Source: Bombyx mori
Taxonomy: Eukaryota; Arthropoda; Insecta; Lepidoptera; Bombycidae
NCBI RefSeq assembly: GCF_030269925.1
Contig: NC_085110.1
Coordinates: 5,704,001 to 5,768,000 of the forward strand
Direction of reading: 5' to 3'
Length of the DNA stretch: 64,000 nucleotides
Position numbers and translations under genes: made by a program. The notes beneath the pieces were generated by a model. It ran no database searches and had not been told where the DNA came from. It saw nothing but the letters and a program-made list of their open reading frames with translations. Shown here piece after piece: positions 36,708 to 47,498 of this stretch (the stretch's first letter is position 1; every line of letters begins with the position of its first letter).

Positions 36708-37904
36708 CTGAAAAATGTTAGATATATTAATACCTTTTTTTAATAATTACCGGAGCTCATAAACACTGCAGCATTAAAACAACAATCGTGTTCAATAAAC
36801 AAAAAAAATTGTACTTAAGTAATTCGAAACGGGTAGCTTTAACTAAAAACCTCACGATGACATTTGCTTTAAATTTAAAAAATGATTGCATTTGAAATGC
36901 AACTAAAATACTTCGAATATTTTAAGGTGGATGACGACATTCACGTTGTTATATCAATCTACACCAGTAATATAATGTCAGGCAGACCGCGAAATTCTCT
37001 TCCGATTGAAAACAAACAAACAGCTCCGAAATGTCGGGCTCCATCATTGTTACGAGACGAAAATTAGGCAAGTTTTAAGCACAATCGTACATTCTTGAAA
37101 CAAAAAGATTCGTCAAAAAGTAAACTACACACTAAATATTTTTATTTGTAAATCTTTATTGCAACTTTACTCTTTTGATATACAAATTATATATATATAG
37201 TCACTTTACCGAACTATTTTTAAAAACTCTAATCTAAACGTAGTGTCTACGCACAGAGAAAGAATCATAGTTGGGATAAAGATTATCTTTAAAAACGGTA
37301 TTCGTAAAAACATTTTCAATGTGGATTAAACACATTTTCAATATGGATTAAAATTCAAAAAATCACGCTGTTACACTATAGGTAATGCGACCTTCCTTAC
37401 TTTTACTTAGGGGCTTAATCAAGCCCCTGATATTGCTGTCATCCTCAGGCGACGGTAATGATTCGTGACCAAGTGTCCCTAAGCTCACCTCCCTACAATG
37501 TTTATTTAAAAAAAACTTACTAAGTGAAGCTTTTAACAACGAGAATGAAAATGAATTTCAACCCCTAAACACCTACGGTATTGTCGTTTAAGGGAGTGTC
37601 GATTGCATTCCCTTTGCCTACCCAATAGGCGAATCAAACAACAAAAACCATCGAGTAGACGAGTACGATGGGATTGGTATGGATCACAAGTTTATAACCT
37701 AATTAACCTACAATTCCTACAAAATAACATTAAAACTGTCAGAAAAAATAACTTTGGTTCATAATCATAAAAACAGTGGTAGAAATTATATTATAGAAAT
37801 AAGAACACAATTATATACAATAAAATTATTGTAATAATAACAAATGCAATAATAATAGGTACATGTGTAATTAATAGTAATTATTCTGAGCATAACACAT
37901 AAAT
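36708..37904. other. Divergent intergenic region between TPGS2 and DUS3L
   Basis: Should hold the unseen 5' exon(s) of the TPGS2-like gene and both promoters. A minus-strand ATG frame at about 37048-36960 (starts MMEPDISELF) is not recognised. A 20-bp unit (CATTTTCAATGTGGATTAAA-like) is directly repeated at 37311-37352, and a degraded family C tail is suggested at 37420-37500. Confidence 0.4.
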
Positions 37905-39680
37905 ATGAAGAATTCCAACGCAGGAGTTTGTGCAATAAAAGATGAATATGTGTTACAAAAATCCAACATAATTGAAGAAAAATCATACAATCTTGAAAAA
38001 CGTAAACTAGATGAGAGTTCCGCTTCATTTGATGATAACAATTTAGAATTTAAGAAAACTAAAATAGAAATAACTGAGGATAAAAACGATTCTAAAACTA
38101 AAAAGCGAGGCCAAAACAAATCTCGACCAAAAATATTCAAAGATGGCAAGGAAAGCAAACCATGTCCCACTATCCTTGATGTCGAATCTTCAGAACAATT
38201 GAAAATTTGTCAATATAATAATTGTAAGTTTATACATGACTCAAAACAATTCCTTAACAGTAAACCTAAAGATATTGGAGATCAATGCCATGTCTATAAA
38301 GTTCGTGGAAAATGCCCGAGAGGAATTGCTTGTCGATATGGTTCCGATCATATCACTGCTGATGGATTTAATATAGTTAATAGAGAAAAATTTGATCAAT
38401 GGAAAGACGACACAAAGAACACCTTACAGCCCTCTCTTCAAACACAGTTGCAAAAGAAAAAATATAATTTTGATTTAGCTGAAAAACTTGTGAAACATCT
38501 AGACACCAGAAATAAGTCTGTTGACAAAAATTTAAATACTAGTGCTGATGTTGGTGAAGATATCAAAATTGGTGCCGTAACTGATGAAGACTTAATTAAA
38601 CTGTTACCCAGAGAGAGAAAAACCATTGACTGGAACAACAAGCTATATCTTAGTCCTCTAACTACAGTAGGGAATTTACCATTTAGAAGAATTTGCAAAG
38701 AATTTGGTGCTGATGTAACTTGCGGTGAAATGGCATTGTGTGAATCATTATTGAAAGGATTAAAACAAGAGTGGGCACTGGTTAAAAGACATGAAACTGA
38801 AGATCTATTTGGAGCTCAAATATGTGGCAATAATCCTTACATAATCACTAAAGTTGCACAATTATTACAAGAAAATACAGAGCTTGATTTTATAGACTTA
38901 AACATAGGGTGTCCCATTGATTTAATCTACAAAAAAGGTGGAGGAAGCGGAATGATGCATAGATTACCTGCATTAGAAACCTCTGTTAGGTGTGCTTCAA
39001 AGCTATTAAGTATACCATTTACAGTAAAAATGAGAACAGGTGTATATCAAGATAAAAAAATTACACACACTATTGTACCAAAAATGTCAAACTGGGGTGC
39101 ATCTCTGATCACAGTTCATGGAAGGTCTAGAGAAGCAAGGTATACAAAGTCTTCAGATTGGGAGTACATAGAAACATGCGCCCAAGCAGCAACACCATGT
39201 CCAGTATATGGTAATGGAGACATTTTTAGTTATGAAGATTATGTAGAAATGAGAAAAATTGCACCAACTGTCAAAGGTGTTATGATTGGACGTGGAGCCC
39301 TTATAAAACCATGGATATTCAATGAAATAAAAGAACAAAAAATATGGGACATAAGCAGTAAAGATAGATTTGAAATTTTGAAAAAATATTCAAACTATGG
39401 ATTGGAGCATTGGGGTAGTGACACACAAGGAGTCGAAAGTACACGACGATTTTTACTTGAATGGCTATCTTTTTTATATCGATATGTTCCTGTTGGACTA
39501 TTAGAAAGGCCTCCGCAAAGGATCAATGAAAGGCCTCCTACTTATTTTGGTAGAGATGATCTTGAAACATTGATGGCGTCAAGCAACTGTACAGATTGGA
39601 TAAAAATCAGTGAAATGCTATTAGGTCCTGTTCCAGATGGTTTTCAATTTCTACCTAAGCACAAAGCTAATTCTTATTAA
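37905..39680 (+). CDS. Dus3l: tRNA-dihydrouridine(47) synthase, DUS3L family
   Basis: Flavoenzyme reducing uridine 47 in the variable loop of cytoplasmic tRNAs. It is a single uninterrupted frame of 591 codons, close to the usual 600-650. N-terminal charged, low-complexity part (1-80), then two CCCH zinc-finger-like segments (about 86-110 with KICQYNNCKFIH; about 127-149 with CHVYKVRGKCPRGIACRYGS), then the FMN-binding TIM barrel from about 240: LSPLTTVGNLPFRRIC, DLNIGCPIDLIYKKGGGSGM with the catalytic Cys at about 336, VKMRTGV, TVHGRSREARYT, YGNGDIFSYEDY, MIGRGALIKPWIF. The absence of introns is notable beside multi-exon neighbours but occurs in this family. The start ATG follows an A-rich leader; no earlier in-frame ATG is seen. 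It is divergent from the TPGS2-like gene. Confidence 0.95.
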   Translation: MKNSNAGVCAIKDEYVLQKSNIIEEKSYNLEKRKLDESSASFDDNNLEFKKTKIEITEDKNDSKTKKRGQNKSRPKIFKDGKESKPCPTILDVESSEQLKICQYNNCKFIHDSKQFLNSKPKDIGDQCHVYKVRGKCPRGIACRYGSDHITADGFNIVNREKFDQWKDDTKNTLQPSLQTQLQKKKYNFDLAEKLVKHLDTRNKSVDKNLNTSADVGEDIKIGAVTDEDLIKLLPRERKTIDWNNKLYLSPLTTVGNLPFRRICKEFGADVTCGEMALCESLLKGLKQEWALVKRHETEDLFGAQICGNNPYIITKVAQLLQENTELDFIDLNIGCPIDLIYKKGGGSGMMHRLPALETSVRCASKLLSIPFTVKMRTGVYQDKKITHTIVPKMSNWGASLITVHGRSREARYTKSSDWEYIETCAQAATPCPVYGNGDIFSYEDYVEMRKIAPTVKGVMIGRGALIKPWIFNEIKEQKIWDISSKDRFEILKKYSNYGLEHWGSDTQGVESTRRFLLEWLSFLYRYVPVGLLERPPQRINERPPTYFGRDDLETLMASSNCTDWIKISEMLLGPVPDGFQFLPKHKANSY

Positions 39681-40106
39681 ATAGTTTGAAATGGGCACCT
39701 GTTTTTTTTTAAATCTAACTATAGTATATTTTCATTAAAACTTTAGATAATTACAGAAGAATAGTAAATATAATCCCTTAATAGTAACGCGATTCTCAGT
39801 CCAAAATTGTAACCTCACAAAACCTGAATCATTAATAGTACAGTAAAAACATACCTAGTAGTTTAGTTACGCCCAAAGTAATATTTTCATAAAAAGAATC
39901 TTCTGAAACTAAATCAACACAAAAACTCATGTTTAGTGTAAAAATAGACTGTAATAACAAAATTAAATGACAATATTCTCCATAAATAGATACTACTTGT
40001 TAATGCTATGGTTACCAAAAAATTACATTAAAAACATGACAACGTATGAAAGAGACCTGTACGTATTTTTTCCGCTTGCTACAACTAGGCTGACGTCGAA
40101 GTTTTG
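39681..40106. other. DUS3L downstream region
   Basis: AT-rich 3' flank with no canonical AATAAA close to the stop; nothing else recognised. Confidence 0.35.
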
Positions 40107-40556
40107 AAGTCATAAGACGACGAAGGATAAGACGTCCGGTGCATTCGTATCGAGCGATGCACCGGTGTTCGAATCCCGCAGGCGAGTACCAATTTTTCTA
40201 ATGAAATACGTACTATCAAATGTTCACGATTGATTTCCACGACGAAGGAATAACATCGTGTAATAAAAATCAATCCGGCAAAATTATAATTTGCGTGTTT
40301 ATTGGTGGTAGGACGTCTTGCGAGTCCACACGAGTGGGCACCACCACCGTCTATTTCTGCCGTGAAGCAGTAATGCGTTTCGGTTTGAAGGGTGGGGCAG
40401 TCGTTGTAGGTAGGTACTGTAAAAACTGAGACCTTAGAACTGATGTCTCAAGGTAGGTGGCGGCATTTATGTTGTAGACGTCTATGGGTTCCGGTGACTA
40501 CTTAACATCAGGTGGGCCGTGAGCTCGTCCACTCACATAAGCAATAACAAAAAATA
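40107..40556 (+). mobile_element. Family A SINE, full length
   Basis: Sense copy with the tRNA-like head at the left: an A-box-like AAGGATAAGACG near 40125 and a B-box GGTGTTCGAATCCCGC at 40162-40177. The body follows and the A-rich end is CATAAGCAATAACAAAAAAT. It is the clearest view of the family's pol III promoter layout in this window. Confidence 0.85.
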
Positions 40557-40635
40557 AAAACTTGAAAGCATTTAATGGTGGATTTCAGTACTATTGATGA
40601 CCGTTATGTGAATGACCTCTTCAACCAAAAAACAA

Positions 40636-41265
40636 GTCTTTTTTTTTTTTCTCCTACCTATGTTGATTGCCTTGAGGCTATTTAAGCTTCACCGTAACGT
40701 ACTATACTGTAGGTGAGCTCACAGGGTTCAAGCCGGGAGTACTGCTAACACTGGCCCCAGCAAGAGCAGCCTATATCTATCGCCGGATCGAAAATGCGAC
40801 TCACTGAGAAGATCCGGCGAGAAACTCAATGGGCTATTTTTTTATTATTATTGCTTAGATGGATGTACGAGCTCACAGCCCGCCTGTTGTTAAGTGGTTA
40901 CTTGAGCCCATAGACATCTACAACGTAAATGCGCCACCCACCTTGAAATATAAGTTCTAAGGTCTCAGTTTATTTAGTTACTGTGCCGTCTATGGGTTAA
41001 TTTACTCGTCGAGCCCTTCGTCACAAGCGACGGTTTCGGCGAGGACGGTGACCGGTGTTTGAAATACCTAAAAGCACCGTTAATGGATCGGGAGGATCCG
41101 TAATGTCGACTGTTTACCATTCGGTCCACAGGATCGGGTATGTAATTTCTGATGGCCACGACAAGAGAGTTTTCGTGTAGTGCCGCCTTCTTAAAGAATA
41201 TAAGGTCGAAATCGAAATGAATTGTACAGAGTTGTCCCACTCACCCTTCAAACCAAAACTTACTA
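40636..41265 (-). mobile_element. Family B copy split by a SINE
   Basis: The left part 40636-40841 runs from the T-run to GCGAGAAACTCAATGGGC. The right part 40971-41265 continues with the extended family B sequence (TCTATGGGTTAATTTACTCG, AAAGCACCGTTAATGGATCG, GGATCGGGTATGTAATT). The intervening 130 bp are family A. Confidence 0.8.
40842..40970 (-). mobile_element. Family A SINE fragment nested in family B
   Basis: ATTGCTTAGATGGATGTACG to TAAGTTCTAAGGTCTCAG, antisense, 5'-truncated at the right. Confidence 0.8.
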
Positions 41266-41732
41266 CCTCGCGACGAAAATTTGAAAGATGCTAACTACGC
41301 GATCTTTAAAACTTAACATCAAGACGGGACAAGTTACAAACATGACAAGTTATTTTAAGTCATACCCCATGTAATAGCAGTTTTTAGATTATAAGAATTG
41401 GGACTACCACGCGATTCCTAGAACTTGTCTGCTATTCTCAGTTGATCTCTTGAGAAATAGGATTCAAAGTTAGGTTTTCTTTTAGTATACTTTTAATGTA
41501 GTCTATCGAAATACCTTAAAACGAAGTTTTTTATAGGCATATAAATGATTATTAGAATAACAACCCTTGCTTCGCACTGAACACATGTAATCTAACTAAG
41601 TAGAACCTTGAAAATAAATAACATTTCTATTTTATACTTTATTTTTGTTCACATTACAGAAATTTACATGAAAAGAGTTATCTCTAAAAGTTTGCATCAG
41701 ATTCATAAGTTACCTAAAAAATTAGATAGGTA
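41266..41732. other. AT-rich DNA left of the transposon
   Basis: No exon or repeat recognised; ends at the AATT target sequence of the transposon. Confidence 0.4.
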
Positions 41733-42577
41733 AATTCTAGGGTCGGCAGACTAAAGCACATAAGTCAAAATTTTCAGTTTATTTTTTATTACATCATCGG
41801 TTTACATTTTGCTCAACACACAATCTGACTAAAGCACATAAATCAAACTCAAGTATTTCATGGCGTATTCAAGCGGCGTTCTGTATCAACCTTATCAAAT
41901 CCTAATATAATCAAACGAACTAAAAAACATAACTGGACTTATGTTCTAAGGAACACCATAAGTACAAAGTTATTAACGTAAGAAGTCTGACTTATGTTAT
42001 AAAGAACATCAAAATGTTACATTTCTTTAGAGAAAGTGGTTACTTAAAAATATTTATAACGTAAACAATACTTCGGTAAGTGGTTTTAATTTACTAATGT
42101 TGTCGATTGTGCACAGTTTGTTGGTTAGTTGTGTTAGTTAGTTGTGTGTGAGTGCTTAAGTATTTTAATTATTTAAGATGAATATTCAAAGATGCAAGAA
42201 ATTAGTTGAAATGGCGTTATCCACTCATCTGGAAAGCAATGAAGGTATATTTTCACATATCTTAAAAATTATGATTTGCAAATTACGTAATTATATCAAT
42301 ATTATATCATTATAAATAGATGATTGTCTTGTCCTTTTTTAGAAAATGTAAATCAACAGTCGATTTTGAACACAGAGAACCTAGTGGTAGACGATCCTAT
42401 ACCGTCGACATCATCAGATCAAGTCAGTAGTTTAACATACCATCCTGTACTTGACTTCTCTAGTGATGATTCTGTACGAGATCCATGTTATGAATTACCG
42501 AGACTTTCAACCACATCAAGTTCAAGTACTTGTGATGAAATTTCAATTAATCCTAATGTGTCTCCAAAAAAGAGTAT

Positions 42578-45466
42578 CTATCTATCTATCTATCAGCCCA
42601 TGGACGTCCACTGCTGGACATAGGCCTCCCCCAAGCCTCGCCACAAAGACCGGTCCTGCGCTGCCTGCATCCAGCGGATCCCCGCGAACCTTAATAGGTC
42701 GTCGGCCCACCTTGTGGGAGGCCTACCCACGCTACGTCTCCCAGTACGCGGTCGCCACTCAAGAACCTTCTGGCCCCAACGGCCATCTGTTCCGCGAGCA
42801 ATGTGTCCTGCCCACTGCCACTTCAGTGTCGCAATCCTTTGGGCTATGTCGGTTACCATGGTTTTCCTGCGAATCTCCTCATTTCTGATTTGGTCTCGCA
42901 GGGAAACTCCGAGCATAGCCCTCTCCATTGCTCTTTGGGTGACCTTGAGCCTTCTCATAAGGCCCATTGTGAGCGACCACGTCTCAGTGCCATATGTCAT
43001 CACTGGCAACACACACTGGTCAAAGACTTTCGTCTTGAGACACTGTGGTATTTGTGATGAGAAGATTTTACGTAGCTTTCCGAACGCTGCCCATCCGAGC
43101 TGGATTCGACGGTTGACCTCTTTTTCGAAGTTGGACTTACCTAGCTGGACAGTGTGTCCCAGGTAAATATACTCGTCAACAACTTCGAGCGTAGAGCCTC
43201 CGATCTTTACTGGAGTGGGCGCTACATGAGCATTCAACATAATTTTTGTTTTTTCTTTGTTCATATTTAGACCCACTCGGATAGAAGCCCTACTGAGGTC
43301 TTTGAGCATTGTGCTGAGGTCCTCCATGGTCTCGGCCATAATCACAATATCATCGGCGAACCGAAGGTGAGTTATGTACTCGCCGTTTATGTTGATGCCT
43401 AGTCCTTTCCAGTCCAGAACTTTGAAAACATCTTCCAGCGCAGCGGTAAATAGTTTCGGAGAAATAACATCTCCTTGCCTCACGCCCCGCTGCAGAAGGA
43501 TAGGTTCTGAAGCCCGGTCCTGTACTCGGACTGACATAGTAGCGTTTTCATACAAACACCTCAACACTTCGATATACCGATAATCAATTTGGCACCGTTG
43601 GAGAGACTGTAACACGGCCCAGGTTTCAATCGAATCAAAGGCTTTCTCGTAGTCCACAAATGCTAAGCAAAGCGGCAGGTTATATTCCTCGGTCTTTTGT
43701 ACAATCTGCCGCAACGTATGAATGTGGTCTACGGTACTATAGCCTTTTCGGAAACCGGCTTGTTCGGGTGGCTGGAAGTCATCAAACCTGCGCGCGAGAC
43801 GGTTCGTAATAACTCTCGAGAACAACTTATAGACATGACTCAGAAGTGAGATGGGTCTATAATTCTTCAAACGAGTATTGTCACCCTTTTTGAAGAACAG
43901 TACCACCACACTTCTGGTCCATGCCAGGGCCACATTCCCATCGAGAATGACGGAATTAAATAAATTTTGTAGGGCCCGAAGGACTGGTTTTCCACCCGCC
44001 TTCAGAAGTTCGACGGTAATTCCATCCTCGCCCGGTGCCTTGTTGTCCTTAAGTTGCTTGAGAGCCATTCTAATCTCGCACAGGCTGATGTCGGGGATAT
44101 CTTCGGTATAGTGTCGGACTAATCTAGCTCTTGGATCCTTTGCTAGATATTCCACGGGTTGTCGAGTAGATGTGTATAGCTGTCCATAGAACTTCTCGAC
44201 CTCTCTCAAAAGCTCAGGCTTGGACGAAATGATCCTGCCATCATCGATCTTCAGTCTTGTCAACTGGCTTTTCCCAAGAGACAAATCTCTCGCGAACACC
44301 TTGGAGCCTTTGTTTCGTTCTATAGCCTCTTTAATACGCTCAGTATTAAAACGGCGTAGATCAAATTTAAGAGACTTTGAGATCTGTCTGTTGAGAGACC
44401 GATATTTAAACGAATCTTCTGAAGACTGCAAAATCATTCCGCGACGTTCTTCCATGAGTTTGAGAGTAGGGTCTGAGAGTTTTTTGGTTCTGTTTGTACG
44501 ACGGGCTCCAAAAAACTTGGAACCAATCGTATGGACAGCATTCACAAACCCGTCATTGTAATCGTCCACGGAGCCTCCTAGGCAATCGAAGCGGTTTTGA
44601 AGTTCGAGCTGAAAGTGCCCAGAACTTTGGATCTGAGCTGGTGCTGGACGGAGCGTAGACCTTATCAGTCGGAATCTCTCAAGCTTAATATTGAGGTTCA
44701 ATGTGCCTCTTACCATCCGATGATCACTTCCTGTTTTAACCATATTGATCACAGAGACATCATTGAATATTTGCCTTTTTGTCGACATAATGAAATCTAT
44801 CTCATTTTTGATGGCACCATTGGGGCTCATCCAGGTCCACTTCCTGTGATTCCGTTTTTGGAAGAAAGAGTTCATCATAAATAATTCTTCTTTCTCCATG
44901 AAACCGGCAAGTAAGTTTCCCCGATGATTTCGATTCCCAAATCCAAATGGTCCCACTCGCAGCTCCCCCTCGGACCGTTTACCCAGTCTGGCGTTGAAAT
45001 CCCCCATGACAATGGTGATGTGAGTTTTAAAGCTATGCATGGCTCTGGAAATGTCCTCATACATAGTCTCTACCTCATCGTCGGGGTGTGCCGAGGTCGG
45101 AGCGTAAACCTGTATGATCTTCAACGAATACTTTTTGGTGATTCTGAGTACAAGGTACGCCACCCTGGTTGACACACTCTCGATTTTGAGCACATTATTC
45201 ACAAGGGACTTGTGGACGAAAAATCCGACACCGCCTTGAGACAGATGATCACCTTCTCGAAAATAGAGCAAGTTACCGGACCTCAGAGTTATCGTGTCCT
45301 CTCCCTCTCTTCGGACTTCAGATAAGCCCACAATGTCCCACCGTAACCTGCTCAATTCTTCCTCGAGTTCCACAATCTTCTCATCGGTCCGCAGTGTTCG
45401 CACGTTGTATGTTGCCAGGTCCAGTCGTCGTTTTTTATGGTAGCCGGATCTCTGCCGGAGATTCTT
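42578..45466 (-). mobile_element. RTE-type LINE insertion, recent
   Basis: A 2,889-bp minus-strand insertion flanked by the 11-bp target duplication AAAAAGAGTAT (42567-42577 and 45467-45477). The 3' end is a short GATA repeat (TATC units at 42575-42594), not poly(A), which is typical of RTE-clade elements. The open frame runs to the right edge without an upstream Met, so the copy is slightly 5'-truncated. Confidence 0.9.
42593..45403 (-). CDS. RTE-like endonuclease/reverse transcriptase, 5'-truncated but open
   Basis: Copies LINE RNA into DNA at a nicked target. About 936 codons, and the frame stays open to the element edge near 45460; the residues just upstream (LDLATYNVRTLRT) belong to the endonuclease start, so the true initiator is lost. 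Order: AP endonuclease (GLSEVRREGED, IIQVYAPTSAHPDD, IVMGDFNARLG, TGSDHRMV), then the RT (LKDNKAPGEDGITVELLKAG, YRPISLLSHVYKLFSRVI, VDYEKAFDSI, LQRGVRQGDVISPKLF, LRFADDIVIMAE), then a C-terminal Trp-rich end (QWAGHIARGTDGRWGQKV, VGRPPTRWADDLLR). All key motifs are intact, including FADD. No stop or frameshift is seen. The stop is about 15 bp from the GATA tail. Confidence 0.9.
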   Translation of the reverse strand: MRTLRTDEKIVELEEELSRLRWDIVGLSEVRREGEDTITLRSGNLLYFREGDHLSQGGVGFFVHKSLVNNVLKIESVSTRVAYLVLRITKKYSLKIIQVYAPTSAHPDDEVETMYEDISRAMHSFKTHITIVMGDFNARLGKRSEGELRVGPFGFGNRNHRGNLLAGFMEKEELFMMNSFFQKRNHRKWTWMSPNGAIKNEIDFIMSTKRQIFNDVSVINMVKTGSDHRMVRGTLNLNIKLERFRLIRSTLRPAPAQIQSSGHFQLELQNRFDCLGGSVDDYNDGFVNAVHTIGSKFFGARRTNRTKKLSDPTLKLMEERRGMILQSSEDSFKYRSLNRQISKSLKFDLRRFNTERIKEAIERNKGSKVFARDLSLGKSQLTRLKIDDGRIISSKPELLREVEKFYGQLYTSTRQPVEYLAKDPRARLVRHYTEDIPDISLCEIRMALKQLKDNKAPGEDGITVELLKAGGKPVLRALQNLFNSVILDGNVALAWTRSVVVLFFKKGDNTRLKNYRPISLLSHVYKLFSRVITNRLARRFDDFQPPEQAGFRKGYSTVDHIHTLRQIVQKTEEYNLPLCLAFVDYEKAFDSIETWAVLQSLQRCQIDYRYIEVLRCLYENATMSVRVQDRASEPILLQRGVRQGDVISPKLFTAALEDVFKVLDWKGLGININGEYITHLRFADDIVIMAETMEDLSTMLKDLSRASIRVGLNMNKEKTKIMLNAHVAPTPVKIGGSTLEVVDEYIYLGHTVQLGKSNFEKEVNRRIQLGWAAFGKLRKIFSSQIPQCLKTKVFDQCVLPVMTYGTETWSLTMGLMRRLKVTQRAMERAMLGVSLRDQIRNEEIRRKTMVTDIAQRIATLKWQWAGHIARGTDGRWGQKVLEWRPRTGRRSVGRPPTRWADDLLRFAGIRWMQAAQDRSLWRGLGEAYVQQWTSMG

Positions 45467-47498
45467 AAAAAGAGTATACGTACTACAAAAAGAGAAAAAA
45501 AATTAAAACGTAACTTAGGACAGGCATACAAAACATTAAAAGGAAAATGTATATCAGATCGCACTATGAAAGAGCTACCTGTTTACAGAATGAAATGTAA
45601 AGAACGTATACCATTAACTGATAGGCATGCCATATTTACAGAATATTGGCAAATGGGGTCATATGCAAAAAGATCTGCATACATGGCGTCTTTAATGGAA
45701 ATTAAAGATAAATACGAGCTATTGAACCTGAAAAGCAAAAGCTTAGAATGAAGACATATAAATACTTTTTTACTGTGCATGGTAAACGTGAACCTGTCTG
45801 CCAAGGATGTTTAATGAAAACGTTAGATGAAAGTGACAATTTTATAAAGACAGTTGCTATGAAAAGGAGATCATCCATAGGGGGTACTCAAACTGATGAC
45901 ATGCGAGGGAAAACAATTCCTAAGCATAAGATATCAAACGAAAAACGCCTAGAAATTAAGACACATATCATGTCATTTCCGTCATACGAAAGTCACTATA
46001 CGAGAAAGTCTACATCAAAGAAGTATTTGCCATCTTGTTAAAGTTATTTTGTCAAGATCGGAATAGTCCACCTTCAATCAAAATCTATAGTCAGGAATTT
46101 CACAAATTAGGACTTTCATTTAAAAAACCGCGTGTCGATACTTGTTACACTTGTGATAAGTTTAAGATGCAGATACAGTTGTGTCAAGAGGAATCTGTTA
46201 AAATAGATCTCATACTTCAACATGATAACCACAAAACGCTAGCTGATCAAGCCTATGACATGAAACGAGCTGACACGCTAATGTGCAAGAATGATGACAC
46301 GTTACAGGTGTACACATTTGATTTACAGCAGTGTTTGCCAACACCAACTCTAAGTTCTTCTGTAGCCTTTTATAAACGGCAATTATGGACGTTCAATTTA
46401 ACTGTCCACGACAACAAAACTGGTAAAGCTGTTTGCTATGTGTGGCACGAGGCGGTAGCAGCTCGGGGAGCTAACCAAATCGCTTCTTGTATTTACAAGC
46501 ACTTAGAAACATACGTATCTGATAATACGAAACATATAATTTTTTACTCGGATACATGCGGTGGGCAAAATAGGAATTCCCATGTCAGTTGTATGTTTAC
46601 TTGGGTATTGCAAAAACATCTAGCTATCAAAACAATTGACCACAAATTTATGATACCTGGCCATAGCCATTTAGAAGTAGATACCGATCATGGCATCATA
46701 GAAAAAAAAAAGAAGAAAACGGAATTACAAGTATTTCATCCACATGATTGGATACAGTTGATCCGGTCTAGCAGCAAAAAGTTTAAGGTTGTTGAAATGA
46801 AAAATACAGACTTTTATGACTTTTCATCCCTCCTCAAAAGTGCTTTAGTTTTAAGAAATAAAGATACCGATGGGCGGCAGTTTAAATGGCTGGAAAAAAG
46901 ATGGCTACGCTATGAGCAAGAATTTGGCATTCTCACTTATAAAGACACCCTGAATATAGATTCGCCTTTTTCTACCTTTAACTATAAAAGAAGAGGGTCC
47001 AGTGTTCCTGATCATATTCCTATAATATCTATACAGCCATTACCCATATCCATCGAGAAAAAAAATGATTTAATTTCGCTGCTCCCTTTAATACCGGATA
47101 TTTTCCATGAATTTTACGTAAGTCTTCCCATGTTGGAAACTTTACGAAATACTGATCCAGATATTTTAGAACTCGATGAAGAAGTAGAATTTTAATTAAA
47201 CATTGAGTTGTTATTTATATTTATGACTTATATTATTATAATATATATCTTAATTGTTGATCTTTTTCACTTAACTCATACTATTATTGTGTTCCTTATA
47301 ACTTAAGTCATCTAAAGATTAAATAATCACATTTACTTTAAAATATTTAATTTTAATAATAAGTTAGTGTTATAGACTTATATAATTCAAATAAACATTA
47401 TTAAGTTTGTTAATGTATAAGATTCTAAATAGTTTTTTTTAATTCCTGTAAAGTAGAGTTTTTTGACTTATGTGCTTTAGTCTGCTGACCCTAGAATT

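Larger units (their letters stand above)
42178..47195 (+). pseudogene. Transposase of the TIR element, interrupted and frameshifted
   Basis: Exon 1 is 42178-42244 (start MNIQRCKKLVEMAL), then an intron of 98 bp, then exon 2 from 42343. It is split at 42577 by the LINE and resumes at 45478 in the same frame (NVSPKK|SIRTTKREKK) once one target-site copy is removed. Two frame changes follow, near 45745 and near 46037, each a shift of one base. The main catalytic-looking part (46035-47195, 386 codons) has DTCYTCDKF (paired Cys), YTFDLQQCLPTPTL, FYSDTCGGQNRNSH and PGHSHLEVDTDHGIIE. It resembles the DUF7869-type proteins common in insect genomes (from memory). With the LINE and both shifts it cannot make full-length protein. 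Confidence 0.75.
41737..47494 (+). mobile_element. DNA transposon with 34-bp TIRs, carrying a nested LINE
   Basis: The ends are inverted repeats: CTAGGGTCGGCAGACTAAAG at 41737 and its near-inverse at 47494, 33 of 34 bases matching. Both ends are flanked by AATT (41733-41736 and 47495-47498), suggesting a 4-bp target duplication. Subterminal copies of the motif around GACTTATGT recur near 41826-41850, 41935-41990, 47220 and 47300, as expected for transposase-binding sites. Without the 2.9-kb LINE the element is about 2.86 kb. The superfamily is not certain; a 4-bp duplication and a D..D..D/E-like protein would fit Sola, but I could not test this. Confidence 0.85.

Noticed and set aside
36754..36795. 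Phase-matching first exon for TPGS2 (ATGAGCTCCG before GTAATT)
   Set aside because: The surrounding sequence resembles a decayed family A SINE (ACCGGAGC.CATAAACA..), and it does not supply the N-terminal helix expected.
40162..40178. tRNA B-box (GGTGTTCGAATCCCGC) suggesting a tRNA gene
   Set aside because: It is the pol III promoter of a family A SINE; no tRNA cloverleaf can be drawn around it. The same applies near 975 and 3615.
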